Shown here in pieces: positions 1 to 8,517 of a stretch of 42,552 nucleotides of DNA. This DNA comes from Vallitalea sp. (lineage in GTDB: Bacteria > Bacillota > Clostridia > Lachnospirales > Vallitaleaceae), in contig NZ_JAOARO010000101.1 in NCBI RefSeq assembly GCF_025211055.1, positions 1 to 42,552 of the forward strand. The letters run 5' to 3'. The position numbers and the translations under genes are program-made. Below the pieces are notes generated by a model. That model saw only the letters and a list, made by a program, of their open reading frames with translations. It was not told the origin of the DNA and did no database searches. The stretch's first letter is position 1; each line of letters opens with the position of its first letter.

Positions 1-42
1 TTTTAAAGCATAACAGCAGTTATGTCTATTTCTTTTACCCAT
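1..42 (-). CDS. Partial ORF, possible IS200/IS605 TnpA N-terminus (runs off window)
   Basis: Only 14 codons are visible, giving MGKRNRHNCCYALK and remaining open at the window edge. Many IS200/IS605 TnpA (Y1 HUH transposase) proteins begin with a few basic residues, then an N/R-H-x-x-Y-x-L segment leading into the catalytic core. Neither the HUH motif nor the catalytic tyrosine is in the window, so family membership rests on this short stretch and the upstream hairpins. No strong ribosome site is seen, only an AAAAGTAGAAA stretch. The identical copy at the right end also faces outward. Confidence 0.4.
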   Translation of the reverse strand, partial: MGKRNRHNCCYALK

Positions 43-141
43 TTTTCTACTTTTATTTGTAATTCAGACAATATTTACTTGTCAAAGTGCTTTTGTCAGC
101 TTTGCTGACATGATCTCTCAAGATTCCGAGAGATTATACTA
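1..141. repeat. Left copy of 141-bp terminal inverted repeat (IS end)
   Basis: Bases 1-141 are the exact reverse complement of 42412-42552; identity stops at base 142. Read outward on the minus strand, the repeat holds a hairpin with 6-bp arms (TCTCTC/GAGAGA, 8-nt loop) and a second one (GTCAGC-aaa-GCTGAC), then a short ORF running off the window. Subterminal hairpins ahead of a small transposase gene fit an IS200/IS605-type left end, which is an inference from hairpins plus 14 residues. The exact 141-base length also equals a common maximum assembly k-mer, so the contig edge probably marks a repeat node. Confidence 0.9.
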
Positions 142-248
142 ATCTAAATTAATTATATTCTATAACAACTATCAGATACCTTTCTTTTTTTGTATATTCT
201 ATACTGATTTTTAACCATTTTTACATCTTATTAGCAAAATCCACCAAA

Positions 249-272
249 AAAAGAGCCGTCTCAGGCTCTTTT
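249..272 (-). terminator. Rho-independent terminator after the AraC-GH39 gene
   Basis: A perfect 9-bp stem (AAAAGAGCC/GGCTCTTTT) closes a 6-nt loop and is followed on the minus strand by a T run. It lies about 65 bases past the stop of the AraC-GH39 gene. Confidence 0.85.
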
Positions 273-338
273 GAGGTATTTTAAATAATTCTTCCCTTTT
301 TTTATAATTTTACTGTTCTTTTTTTGTTAATAAGGCTA

Positions 339-2852
339 TTATTTTATTATCTTGTTAAACTCTACCAACTGAACTTCATGAGGTTCTAATTGTATTTCAT
401 CTGTAAATCTATTATCTATGTTAATATATTTAATGTTTAACTGCATTTTGGATATAGACTCTAGATAGTCCAATTCTTCTTTTGTCATCTCCTCTATTGC
501 ACCCATTTTAAGCCAATTGTCAAATATTGATCCATGATTTCTGTTTAATCTGTAAGTATTGATTCTATAATTTCCATTTAGCCCATTAAGAATCAATTTC
601 ACAATTTTTCTATGAGGACGTTCAAAAACCTCATATCTATCAAGATAACTCATATATGACTCATCAGAGTTTTTATATAGACTATCAAAATGATGATAAT
701 TGAATATTAATACCTGATAGTCAGAACCTTTCTTGGTAATTATATAATCATTATTTCTTGAAATGAGTTCTTCTCCTAGCTTATTTAATAGTTTATATGC
801 ATGATATATTGGTTTCTTCAATCCATTGTTGGTGACAAAACCAAAACCTCCATGAAAAATATGTGGTGACATCCATCTCTCCTCAAAGATATCTGTGAAA
901 GCCCAATATCCCAGACTATCAACCAGATTATAGTTATCCAAAACATTCTTAACTAGAAATGGAGCTTTGAACATTGTATCATTAACATAATCCCACTGAA
1001 CATTAGAATTGAATTCCGTTATATGAATTTCTAGGTTATTTAACCCTTTCATTTTCAACTGTTCTTTTAACTGTTTTATTGTATTAATAATAAAATCTTT
1101 ATCTGCAAATATATATTTAACAACTTGCTTTCCTTTATAAAAAAATTGGTTTTGAGACTTATTCGTTAATTCAATAGGGTAAGGATGAATAGAGATAAAA
1201 TCAATGGCTAGATTATTCTCCAAACAATAATCCATCAACTTCATATTCCATTCAGCAATTCCACTGGTTGCTCCACAACCACCAGCCTTTAACATAGGAT
1301 CAATATCTTTTATTGCTGTAAAAGTCTCTTTGAATAATCTAAAGAACATTTCATCATTACCATACCAAAATGCATCTTTTAGATCTGGTTCATTCCATAT
1401 CTCAAAAAACCATGTCCTAACTTCTTGCAATCCATATCTATCTATACAATGAATCAAAAATCTATTAACTAATTCTATCCATCTAGACATATCTTTTGGA
1501 TAACTTACATTTGCATTCCACCAAAAAATAGTTTGTTTTTTATTAGAAGCCAAATCATAAGGCATAAATCCAATTTCAACAAATGGCTTTATATTAACTT
1601 CCATAAAAAAATCAATTAGTTGATCGATAAGCCTGAAATTATAGACTGGTTTACCTTCTTCATCAATATGATAGACCATCATATCATCAGAAAATATTCC
1701 ATGAAATCTTATATATTCAAAAGGTATATCCTTCTGTACTTCCCTAAGCTGTTTCTGCCACTCACCTCTCAGTCCTTCCGCTGCTCTGCCAAAAGTCATC
1801 AATTTTGACCATGACCGTTTTAACTGTCCAGAAATATGGGTAACATTGACATTTATTTCTTTTAATTTTGTATCAAGTTCATCATTCTCATCTTTGTATA
1901 TTTTTTTAATACCTTTTTCTTCCTTAGTAAAACTTAGTAATTTCTCAAAAGCTTTTGTTTTACTGTAGTTAAAGTAATTGAACTCTTCATTGTTAGAATA
2001 AGAATGACTGTACACATCTCCTATAGTCTTTTTTCTAAATTGAGTAGGCGTTATTCCATATCTTTGTTTGAAAACTTTAAAATATGACTTTTCATTGGCA
2101 AAGCCATTAGATAATGCTATTTCATTAATATTTTTATCCTTGCTGAGAAGATCTTTTATAGAATTTTGTAGACGCATTGCTGCTAAATATTTAGTAAGAC
2201 TAATACCAATATTCTTTTTAAAATAAGATGAAAAATAAGACTCGTTCATATATACTAAACTTGCTAGATCACTAAGAGTAATATTGTTTTTGTAATTCGC
2301 ATCAATATATTGTATTATACGACTTAATTGTTCATTATCTTTTATAATAGTCTTAGAATTAGTTAGTTCAATTCTTTTATGTCTTTTCAATAATAATAGT
2401 ATAAGCTCAAAAAGCAGTTGTTGAATTCTAATATAATAGGCTTCTTGCTTTCTATTTATGACAAGCATCATTTCTGCTAATAGTTTTCTTATATCATCAT
2501 ATTTATCTATTTTGTCTTGTCCAATACTTTTACAATCAAACAATATATTAGAAAAACCTCTATAATAACTTTCAAAATACTGGGGATCAATCTGTAAAAC
2601 CAGTATTAAGTTAGGTTTTTCATATTCACTAGAATGTAAAGCATTACTATTAATAAGTAAAATATCATTTTGGCTTAATAAGTAGTTCTTATTTTCAACA
2701 AAAAAACGTGCTTCTCCGTCAAGAACAAATACTAATTCAATATCTTTGTGCCAATGATACATAGTGTAGTTTATATTGTGTATAAACATCTTTAATGGTA
2801 ATCCACCGTGATAATTAATTAATTCATAAGAAGACTTAATTACTCTCACCAC
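339..2852 (-). CDS. AraC-family regulator fused to a GH39-type glycoside hydrolase domain
   Basis: This 837-residue protein has three parts. Residues 20-140 form an AraC-type cupin sensor (HWHKDIELVFVLDGEARF). Residues 175-275 carry two helix-turn-helix motifs of the AraC DNA-binding domain, including the GFANEKSYFKVFKQRYG signature. Residues 330-810 look like a GH39 beta-xylosidase-type barrel, with the acid/base Glu in WNEPD near residue 488 and a probable nucleophile Glu in HITEFN near residue 620. It has no signal peptide, so the hydrolase domain is cytoplasmic and may sense or cleave an imported oligosaccharide; that role is inference. The GTG start at 2852 sits almost inside the AAGGTGG ribosome site, so the real start may be slightly downstream. 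No sugar transporter is adjacent. Confidence 0.88.
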   Translation of the reverse strand: MVRVIKSSYELINYHGGLPLKMFIHNINYTMYHWHKDIELVFVLDGEARFFVENKNYLLSQNDILLINSNALHSSEYEKPNLILVLQIDPQYFESYYRGFSNILFDCKSIGQDKIDKYDDIRKLLAEMMLVINRKQEAYYIRIQQLLFELILLLLKRHKRIELTNSKTIIKDNEQLSRIIQYIDANYKNNITLSDLASLVYMNESYFSSYFKKNIGISLTKYLAAMRLQNSIKDLLSKDKNINEIALSNGFANEKSYFKVFKQRYGITPTQFRKKTIGDVYSHSYSNNEEFNYFNYSKTKAFEKLLSFTKEEKGIKKIYKDENDELDTKLKEINVNVTHISGQLKRSWSKLMTFGRAAEGLRGEWQKQLREVQKDIPFEYIRFHGIFSDDMMVYHIDEEGKPVYNFRLIDQLIDFFMEVNIKPFVEIGFMPYDLASNKKQTIFWWNANVSYPKDMSRWIELVNRFLIHCIDRYGLQEVRTWFFEIWNEPDLKDAFWYGNDEMFFRLFKETFTAIKDIDPMLKAGGCGATSGIAEWNMKLMDYCLENNLAIDFISIHPYPIELTNKSQNQFFYKGKQVVKYIFADKDFIINTIKQLKEQLKMKGLNNLEIHITEFNSNVQWDYVNDTMFKAPFLVKNVLDNYNLVDSLGYWAFTDIFEERWMSPHIFHGGFGFVTNNGLKKPIYHAYKLLNKLGEELISRNNDYIITKKGSDYQVLIFNYHHFDSLYKNSDESYMSYLDRYEVFERPHRKIVKLILNGLNGNYRINTYRLNRNHGSIFDNWLKMGAIEEMTKEELDYLESISKMQLNIKYINIDNRFTDEIQLEPHEVQLVEFNKIIK

Positions 2853-2924
2853 CTTATCATATATATCTTATGTCATTATTACCATTTATATCCTATTTAT
2901 CATTATTATCTTTCTATTATAAAA

Positions 2925-2949
2925 AGCTCAAGACTACTTATCTTGAGCT
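2925..2949 (-). terminator. Rho-independent terminator
   Basis: A 9-bp perfect stem (AGCTCAAGA/TCTTGAGCT) with a 7-nt loop is followed on the minus strand by TTTTTAT. It closes the gene ending at 2970 and separates it from the AraC-GH39 gene. Confidence 0.85.
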
Positions 2950-2969
2950 AAAGATTATTTGAATAAATT

Positions 2970-3545
2970 TTATCCTACCATAAATTGTTGGTATTCTCTT
3001 TCATTACAGAAATCTGATAATTTTCCTTCGTATACTTTATGTAACTTCATTCTATTAAGATAATAGAAATCAACTGTAGAAACTAATGTACTTCTTTTAT
3101 TAAAGAGCTTTACACCGCTTCTTTCGTATATATGTGATACAAAATGGGTACACACATATCCGTATGGAATTTTTATTGGTATATTCAACATCACTGTAAA
3201 AATACCAAATATATTATAATAGTATCTTCTTTTTCGCTTCTTAAAATGTTCTATGTTCTTAATTAATTTATCATATTGCTCCTTAGTTATTTCCATTTTG
3301 CATATTAAACAAGTAGTATTTTTAAAACGAGCATAAGTTCCTTTGTCAATATATTCTCTGACAAATCCTCCAATTAAAGGGTTTCTAGGGAATTTTCTAC
3401 CAAAACTGTACATCTCGTTCAACTCTTCGTCCAGTGCAACCGATACATGGTTATATGGTATTTTGGTATAGAATTTGATTAATCTATTCAATACAGAACC
3501 AGTATCAGAAAGCATAATATAAGTATCTATAGTGTCTTTCTTCAT
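2970..3545 (-). CDS. Permuted papain-fold (YiiX/NlpC-P60-like) hypothetical protein
   Basis: This 191-residue protein is set to start at the ATG at 3545 because a GAGGG ribosome site lies 6 bases upstream; a TTG two codons earlier is less likely. An early NHVSVALD segment (about residue 35) supplies a histidine, and a later YGYVCTHFVSH segment supplies a cysteine. That His-before-Cys order is what circularly permuted NlpC/P60 (YiiX/YebB-like) proteins show. A cysteine amidase or acyl-transfer activity is therefore possible but unproven. There is no signal peptide and no clear membrane segment. It is followed by its own terminator and shares no operon with the flanking genes. Confidence 0.6.
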   Translation of the reverse strand: MKKDTIDTYIMLSDTGSVLNRLIKFYTKIPYNHVSVALDEELNEMYSFGRKFPRNPLIGGFVREYIDKGTYARFKNTTCLICKMEITKEQYDKLIKNIEHFKKRKRRYYYNIFGIFTVMLNIPIKIPYGYVCTHFVSHIYERSGVKLFNKRSTLVSTVDFYYLNRMKLHKVYEGKLSDFCNEREYQQFMVG

Positions 3546-3647
3546 GGTCAACCCTCATTCATATTTAGTCTAATTAATGATTGTTTTTTAATCTTATTCA
3601 TTTTACCATATTTTTGCACTAATAACAATTAGAAATGAATTAGAAAA

Positions 3648-4379
3648 CTATAATTTTACTTTTTTATATATCATTCTATAGAATTTATTAGCTATAATCT
3701 TTTTGAATATATTAATTTTGGCATCATAAAAATATTTTTTTGATAACCAGTCTTTTTCTTCCCAGTATTTAGAGTCTCTTTTAATAACTTTTTGGGCAAG
3801 CACTTTAGATACTGAGAAATATATTAACTGTTGTATACTAGGTTTATATAATTTCTTATCCATCATAATATGTTTTACAAAATTTTTGTATTCTTTTGGT
3901 TGTACTTTATCTTCTATGGTTGTTACTTTTCTACTAATGTTGTCAGTTGGGAAAGCTCCCCATTGAATAGCTACATTATCCATATATTTTAATGTGTTAT
4001 ATATACCTGAAAAAGATGTTGTTACTACATTCATGATTGGTATTCCAGTTATAGCTGGTCTATGAACCCATCTACAAGTTCTATCAATAAATATTTTAAG
4101 TTTTCCACTAATATTGTTAAGGTATATTGGAGTACTAAGTATTATTCCATCGTATTGTTGCAATTTATTCATCAACATATCCATATCATCATCTAAGAAA
4201 CATTTATCCTTTAATATACAAGATTCACAACCTGTACATATCTCTATGTTATAATCATGTAGATTAATGATCTCAACTTCAATATTGATTTTTTTTAATT
4301 GGTCTTTGATGTCAATTAACAATCCATAAGTATTCCGCTTTCTTTTACTACTATTTATCGCTAAAACTTTTTTATTCAT
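3648..4379 (-). CDS. Flavodoxin-fold FMN reductase / iron-sulfur flavoprotein-like
   Basis: The 243-residue protein starts with a beta strand and nucleotide-binding loop (KVLAINSSKRKRNTYGLL) typical of NADPH-dependent FMN reductases. Near residue 50 it has CTGCESCILKDKC, a compact cysteine cluster like that of archaeal and clostridial iron-sulfur flavoproteins, where it binds a 4Fe-4S centre. The STPIYLNNISGKLKIFIDR segment matches the family core. It probably moves electrons from reduced cofactors to a small acceptor in the cytoplasm; the substrate cannot be told. The ATG at 4379 is preferred over an upstream GTG because AAGGTG lies 5 bases before it. The last 60 or so residues are basic and lack a recognisable domain. 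Confidence 0.8.
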   Translation of the reverse strand: MNKKVLAINSSKRKRNTYGLLIDIKDQLKKINIEVEIINLHDYNIEICTGCESCILKDKCFLDDDMDMLMNKLQQYDGIILSTPIYLNNISGKLKIFIDRTCRWVHRPAITGIPIMNVVTTSFSGIYNTLKYMDNVAIQWGAFPTDNISRKVTTIEDKVQPKEYKNFVKHIMMDKKLYKPSIQQLIYFSVSKVLAQKVIKRDSKYWEEKDWLSKKYFYDAKINIFKKIIANKFYRMIYKKVKL

Positions 4380-4492
4380 TCTCACACCTTCTTTTTAATT
4401 ATATACCTATAATCTCCTTTATCCCATAATTATATATCATAAGTATCTAATAAAGATATTATCAACTTTTACTAAAACATTATTAATAGTTG

Positions 4493-4975
4493 TTAATGAT
4501 TATGGTTATCATGAATTATCTGGTCTATGACTATTACCAGGGCTATGATAAATCCATAATCTTCATTATCATTAACATCAACACCATATGTATCAGAGAA
4601 GCTAAAAAATTCTTTGGATACTGTAGCTACTATATTACCATTTTTCATTATGGAAAAATTATAATTAAAAGGTCTACCGTCTATATCATAATAACCGTTT
4701 TCACTTTCAATATTGAACTTAGAACCAAAAAAAGCAATCTTTTTCTTGACTAACGCAACTGGATTACCTTTTCTGAATATAGTGTATTCGGGTAGCATCC
4801 TTAGAAGCTTCTGTTCTATATAGAATATTTCTTCTCCATTCATGTCAAATAATTGTAGTTTGTCACCTAAGCTGAATACTTTACCTTTTACTATAAAAAA
4901 ATCATTCCCCATTTCATCTTTTATAGTAAAGTCATCTCCAAAACTAAATATTTTTTCCCTTACTTGGAATCTCAT
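4493..4975 (-). CDS. LURP-one-related (tubby-like C-terminal fold) protein
   Basis: This 160-residue protein consists of short beta strands with repeats of the form FSFGDDFTIKDEMGND, FSLGDKLQLFDMNGE and FGSKFNIESENG. That is the signature of the LURP-one/YxjI (DUF567) family, a 12-stranded barrel around a central helix. Bacterial members have no firmly known function; plant relatives take part in defence. The hydrophobic C-terminal stretch near residues 140-155 would be the central helix. A GAGGGTG ribosome site precedes the ATG. A stem-loop lies only about 30 bases upstream of the start, so the gene may have its own promoter downstream of the structured element. Confidence 0.8.
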   Translation of the reverse strand: MRFQVREKIFSFGDDFTIKDEMGNDFFIVKGKVFSLGDKLQLFDMNGEEIFYIEQKLLRMLPEYTIFRKGNPVALVKKKIAFFGSKFNIESENGYYDIDGRPFNYNFSIMKNGNIVATVSKEFFSFSDTYGVDVNDNEDYGFIIALVIVIDQIIHDNHNH

Positions 4976-5005
4976 TGAATAATCACCCTCATTAAATTAT
5001 TTTAC

Positions 5006-5042
5006 AAACGCCATAATACTTATAATAAATATTAAGGCGTTT
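5006..5042. terminator. Stem-loop, possible terminator
   Basis: A 13-bp stem with one A/A mismatch (AAACGCC.TAATA / TATTA.GGCGTTT) is followed on the plus strand by a T run and on the minus strand by a weaker TTTGT. It could end minus-strand transcripts coming from the structured element upstream of the LURP-one gene, or act in that gene's leader. Confidence 0.5.
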
Positions 5043-5169
5043 TTTAATGACATAAATTCTAAATTTTGTATTATTAGATTATTTATAATCAATTATATTT
5101 TATCATTATTATGGGTTTTTATCAATATAGGTAGTTTGAGTTTCCTCAAAAGTTTCAGATTAATTTATT

Positions 5170-5382
5170 GCAAGTAGGTCAGAAAAATTCTTTTGTTCTG
5201 ACGTGGTTTTTGCAAAAGAGTATATGTATATGTTTCGCCAGCTACTTGCTCGTCCTGAGACTCATCAAATAACAATGGACATCGAGTCCATTATTATTTC
5301 TGACAGTCCAGTAGGGCTGTCAGATTAAAAGCTGGGTTCGGCGTCCTGCCTCACTACTTCACATATACATATACTCTTTTGC
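5170..5382. ncRNA. Putative structured RNA or hairpin-rich intergenic element
   Basis: This non-coding stretch is more GC-rich than its surroundings and folds into nested helices. A perfect 22-bp outer helix pairs 5212-5233 with 5361-5382. Inside it CCAGCT (5238-5243) pairs with AGCTGG (5330-5335). Between these lie two small hairpins with the same loop, CTC-GTCCT-GAG (5249-5259) and GGC-GTCCT-GCC (5340-5350; just outside the inner helix), a 13-bp hairpin with one mismatch (5268-5298) and an 8-bp hairpin (5299-5324). Outside the outer helix, GCAAGTAG (5170-5177) could pair with CTACTTGC (5242-5249), competing with the fold, and GTCAGAA/TTCTGAC (5178-5202) forms another hairpin. It contains no ORF. 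A TATAAA lies just upstream on the minus strand, so minus-strand transcription is plausible. A MITE is the main alternative. Confidence 0.45.
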
Positions 5383-5482
5383 TCTTTATACCCTTTCAAT
5401 ATAATCACAAAACACTTTTTCTTCTGATCGGTTAACGATTGGCAATTTTTTTACATATAATTTAAATTCTTGAATAGTTACT

Positions 5483-5860
5483 CTATGACAGGGCAACGAG
5501 AACGCATGCTTGTACGGCTTCGATATCGTTATCTTTTGCGTATTGTAGTATTTCTTCGCTTACGGTACCTGGTTGAAGCCAAACGTTTTTTATTCCTAGG
5601 TCTTTACATTGTTTTATGATTGATATTCCTATTCTTGGATTGACTACGAAATCTACTACGTCAACTTTTTCAGGTAAATCAGCTAGTTCTTTGTATGCCT
5701 TATCACCGTCTATTTCTTTGCATTTGACACTTATTGGGTAGACTGTGTAGTTGTTATCTTTTAATTTCTTATATATTTTATACCCAAATTTATCCTGGTC
5801 GTCAGTTGCTCCTACTACAGCCCATTTTTTTGATTCCAACATTATTGTTTCTACGCTCAT
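5483..5860 (-). CDS. CoA-binding domain protein (YccU-like)
   Basis: This 125-residue protein is a single CoA-binding Rossmann domain of the YccU/succinyl-CoA-synthetase-alpha type. It shows KWAVVGATDDQDKFGYKIYKKL near the start (the nucleotide loop), the middle strand VDVVDFVVNP and the C-terminal GIKNVWLQPGTVSEEI, all typical of this family. Members bind CoA or a dinucleotide; their physiological role is unclear. It lies 12 bases after the ABC permease gene stop region and on the same strand, so it is probably the last gene of, or read through from, the exporter operon. The structured element begins about 100 bases beyond its stop. Confidence 0.85.
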   Translation of the reverse strand: MSVETIMLESKKWAVVGATDDQDKFGYKIYKKLKDNNYTVYPISVKCKEIDGDKAYKELADLPEKVDVVDFVVNPRIGISIIKQCKDLGIKNVWLQPGTVSEEILQYAKDNDIEAVQACVLVALS

Positions 5861-5872
5861 ATGATCGCTCCT

Positions 5873-6667
5873 TTATAAAATATCTTTTCTTTGATAGTTA
5901 GTATACGTAAGAACGATGCTTACTACTATGATAATTATTGACAACACAATATATAATGCTTCAAAACCATTGCCATTCAGCACTTTGATAATATCAAAAT
6001 ATGAGAATGGAGTTATATATTTGACAAAATCCAGTTTATCGGATATATTTCTAAAAACATCCAAGAAATACATTATGAGTATTATACCTGTTGATATTGT
6101 TGTTGCTTTTTTAGCTTTTCCAGTAAATGATGATATGGCTAAACCAAGACTAAAGAATATACATTGTATTGTTAATAGTACAACCATACCATTAATGAGA
6201 CCACCAATTATGGATTCGCCATTATTATTTATATTTACAAAAACAATGGTTGTTAACCCTGTTACAATATTAATGATTAGAACATCTATGAAACCAACTA
6301 TTATTTTACTTGTAATCATACTGCTTCTTGTTATTGGTTTTACCATGAGAAAATCTGCTGTTTTGTCTCTTGCTTCTTTTGATATTATTGTTGCACCCAA
6401 CATTACTGCATGTATTCCAGTTATCAATGCATAGTACATGAATAAAACACTATAATATCCTTTTATTTCAGTAAGATTCAAGGAAGACAAACCAAATGCA
6501 TTCTTCATAAAATCAGGTAGACTTTCCAATAATTCATTGGCTTCACTGCCCATAGCTGCAAATCCGGCATATTTTGCGAAAGCCATAGCAGTAAATATAA
6601 TTATACAGACGCTCCATATAATAAGAGCTTTCCTATACGAACGTAATTCTCTCAGAACAATATTCAT
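5873..6667 (-). CDS. ABC-2 type exporter permease
   Basis: The 264-residue integral membrane protein has about six hydrophobic segments, the first at residues 10-33 and the others spread through the C-terminal two thirds. The motif SKEARDKTADFLMVKPITRSSMITSKI is the cytoplasmic loop typical of ABC-2 permeases of the NatB/BcrB kind. The start at 6667 is chosen because AGGAGG lies 7 bases upstream. The gene sits 33 bases after a paralogous permease gene and after the ATPase gene; the two permeases likely form a heterodimer driven by that ATPase. The substrate is unknown; multidrug, lantibiotic or ion export are usual roles for this family. Confidence 0.87.
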   Translation of the reverse strand: MNIVLRELRSYRKALIIWSVCIIIFTAMAFAKYAGFAAMGSEANELLESLPDFMKNAFGLSSLNLTEIKGYYSVLFMYYALITGIHAVMLGATIISKEARDKTADFLMVKPITRSSMITSKIIVGFIDVLIINIVTGLTTIVFVNINNNGESIIGGLINGMVVLLTIQCIFFSLGLAISSFTGKAKKATTISTGIILIMYFLDVFRNISDKLDFVKYITPFSYFDIIKVLNGNGFEALYIVLSIIIIVVSIVLTYTNYQRKDIL

Positions 6668-6700
6668 AGAATTTCCTCCTATCCAATGTTCCTTCATATA

Positions 6701-7498
6701 CTATACAGAAGGAATATCCTTTTTTTGATATATGACATATGAAGCTACTATAAATATAACTGTTAATGATATTGACGTTATTAAATGTGATACAGAATAC
6801 GCTGAGTTCTCAGTTATATATCCGCTGTCGAAAAAACCAAATGGTGATAGATAGCTGTATTTTTCATCTTCTACTGTTTGATTAAAAAGATATATTATAT
6901 AGAATCCAAATACAACACCTAGCGTAACTGGCAAAACGCTTTTTAACTTATTAACAATAGTTCCTATTAGAATACCTAATGAGAATAAAAACAATTGTAC
7001 AAACAATAAGCTTAGTGTCAATAGTAAGAAATCAGTAAAGTTATAATCTACTTTTTTAAATGCCTCTACAGCAATTAAAGCAAAAACGAAAAATAGTACA
7101 TTCATTATTACAACATGAGTCAATGCAGCCATAATCTTAGGAGTTAGTATATTAGCTCTTCTTAGAGGTTTAACAAGTAAAAAATCTGATGTCTTATCTC
7201 TTGATTCTTTTGAAGTTATATCCAGTCCCAGTTTCATAGCGAATATACCTCCTATAAGAAGAATATATGAAAATGCAAAGCTATAGTAACCAATTATATG
7301 TGATACACTCATATTACTTAGACCCATTGCTTTTATGAAAGCTTCAGGGAATTGACTTATAAGCTTCTCAAACTGCTCTGCCTCTTTTGAATAAGTAGGA
7401 AATAATGATACAAACAAGAACAGAACAGCCAATATAGAAATAGTCCATATTATATTACTTTTTAGATATTTCCTAAACTCGAACTTATAAATATTCAT
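6701..7498 (-). CDS. ABC-2 type exporter permease (paralogue)
   Basis: This 265-residue protein is a paralogue of the next gene downstream. Both share an N-terminal helix, an FEKLISQFPEAFIKAMGLSN-type loop between helices 1 and 2, and the SKESRDKTSDFLLVKPLRR cytoplasmic motif. Six transmembrane helices can be placed. It begins 3 bases after the stop of the ATPase gene and is probably translationally coupled to it. With the ATPase and the second permease it makes a complete exporter of the ABCB/ABC-2 class in the cytoplasmic membrane; nothing in the sequence names the cargo. Confidence 0.88.
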   Translation of the reverse strand: MNIYKFEFRKYLKSNIIWTISILAVLFLFVSLFPTYSKEAEQFEKLISQFPEAFIKAMGLSNMSVSHIIGYYSFAFSYILLIGGIFAMKLGLDITSKESRDKTSDFLLVKPLRRANILTPKIMAALTHVVIMNVLFFVFALIAVEAFKKVDYNFTDFLLLTLSLLFVQLFLFSLGILIGTIVNKLKSVLPVTLGVVFGFYIIYLFNQTVEDEKYSYLSPFGFFDSGYITENSAYSVSHLITSISLTVIFIVASYVIYQKKDIPSV

Positions 7499-7501
7499 AT
7501 T

Positions 7502-8386
7502 TTAAACCTCCTTTTGATAGTAGTACATGAAAACCTCCTCAAGAGTTGGTTCTTCAACTAGTAGGTTAGCCAGTTCTATTCCACCTAATTTATTAATCAT
7601 TATATTGATATCGCCTTTATATAAAAATGTTGCTTTATTATCATTTACCTCAAGTTCTGTAACACCATTAACATCAAACACAGCCTTTTGAAGATTATTA
7701 TGAGATTCAATCCTGAATCTTTTATATCTACTTTGACGTAAAGATTCTATACTTTCAGTTTTAATTATTTTACCATCTTTAATGATAGCAACTCTGTCAC
7801 ACATTCTTTGTACTTCATCTAATATGTGGGATGAAAAAAATATTGTTGCTCCTTTTTTATTTTCTACTCTTATTAGATCAAAAAATTTCTGTTGCATCAA
7901 TGGATCAAGTCCACCTGTTGGTTCATCAAGTATTATTAATTTTGGTTCGTGAAGTAATCCTTGAACAATCCCAACTTTTTTCTTATTACCAAAGGATAAA
8001 TCATCTATTTTCTTCTTAAGGTCCAGATTCAATATTTCTGCTAATTCATGAATACGTTTTGTACAATCCTTATCATAAAAGCTAGCAGAATATTTTAGTA
8101 AATCAATAACTCTCATATTATCATAGTAAAAAACTTCTGATGGAAGATAACCTATATTGTTTCTTATCTTGGCACCATCTTTGATACAATCTTTCCCAAA
8201 TATCTTAGCACTACCGCTTGTTGGATAAATCAATGATAATAAAGTTCTTATAGTTGTTGACTTACCAGCTCCATTTGGTCCAATAAAACCAAAAATCTCT
8301 CCATCTTCAACTTTCAAAGAAACATCAATTATTCCTCTTGATTTACCATAGTATTTAGTAAGTTTTTCTGTTTCAATGATATGCAT
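7502..8386 (-). CDS. ABC exporter ATP-binding protein
   Basis: The 294-residue protein has a full ABC ATPase core: Walker A GPNGAGKST (residues 36-44), an unusual signature LSFGNKKKVGI, Walker B LIILDEPTGGLDP and the switch histidine in FFSSHILDEV. A C-terminal extension of about 80 residues (RFRIESHNNLQKAV...) is the accessory domain of CcmA/NatA-type exporters. It is the first gene of an operon with two permeases. The AAGGAGG site before the ATG is strong. A 27-bp palindrome 58 bases upstream probably controls the operon. The signature LSFGN replaces the usual LSGGQ, as in some NatA relatives. Confidence 0.92.
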   Translation of the reverse strand: MHIIETEKLTKYYGKSRGIIDVSLKVEDGEIFGFIGPNGAGKSTTIRTLLSLIYPTSGSAKIFGKDCIKDGAKIRNNIGYLPSEVFYYDNMRVIDLLKYSASFYDKDCTKRIHELAEILNLDLKKKIDDLSFGNKKKVGIVQGLLHEPKLIILDEPTGGLDPLMQQKFFDLIRVENKKGATIFFSSHILDEVQRMCDRVAIIKDGKIIKTESIESLRQSRYKRFRIESHNNLQKAVFDVNGVTELEVNDNKATFLYKGDINIMINKLGGIELANLLVEEPTLEEVFMYYYQKEV

Positions 8387-8443
8387 ATGATAACCTCCTT
8401 CATTGATAGATTAAGAATTAGTATATTCTAAAACCAATGTATT

Positions 8444-8470
8444 TATTATTGACTACTTCGGTCAATAATA
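8444..8470. promoter_or_regulatory. Palindromic operator upstream of the ABC exporter operon
   Basis: TATTATTGAC and GTCAATAATA form a perfect 10-bp inverted repeat around a 7-base spacer. It contains a TTGAC that could serve as a -35 element on the minus strand, so a repressor bound here would block the promoter. The TTGAC-N7-GTCAA shape resembles TetR-family sites, but no TetR gene is in the window. Confidence 0.6.
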
Positions 8471-8517
8471 TTGTAGCATATATTTTTTTATAATTCAATA
8501 TATTATTAAACAAAAAA

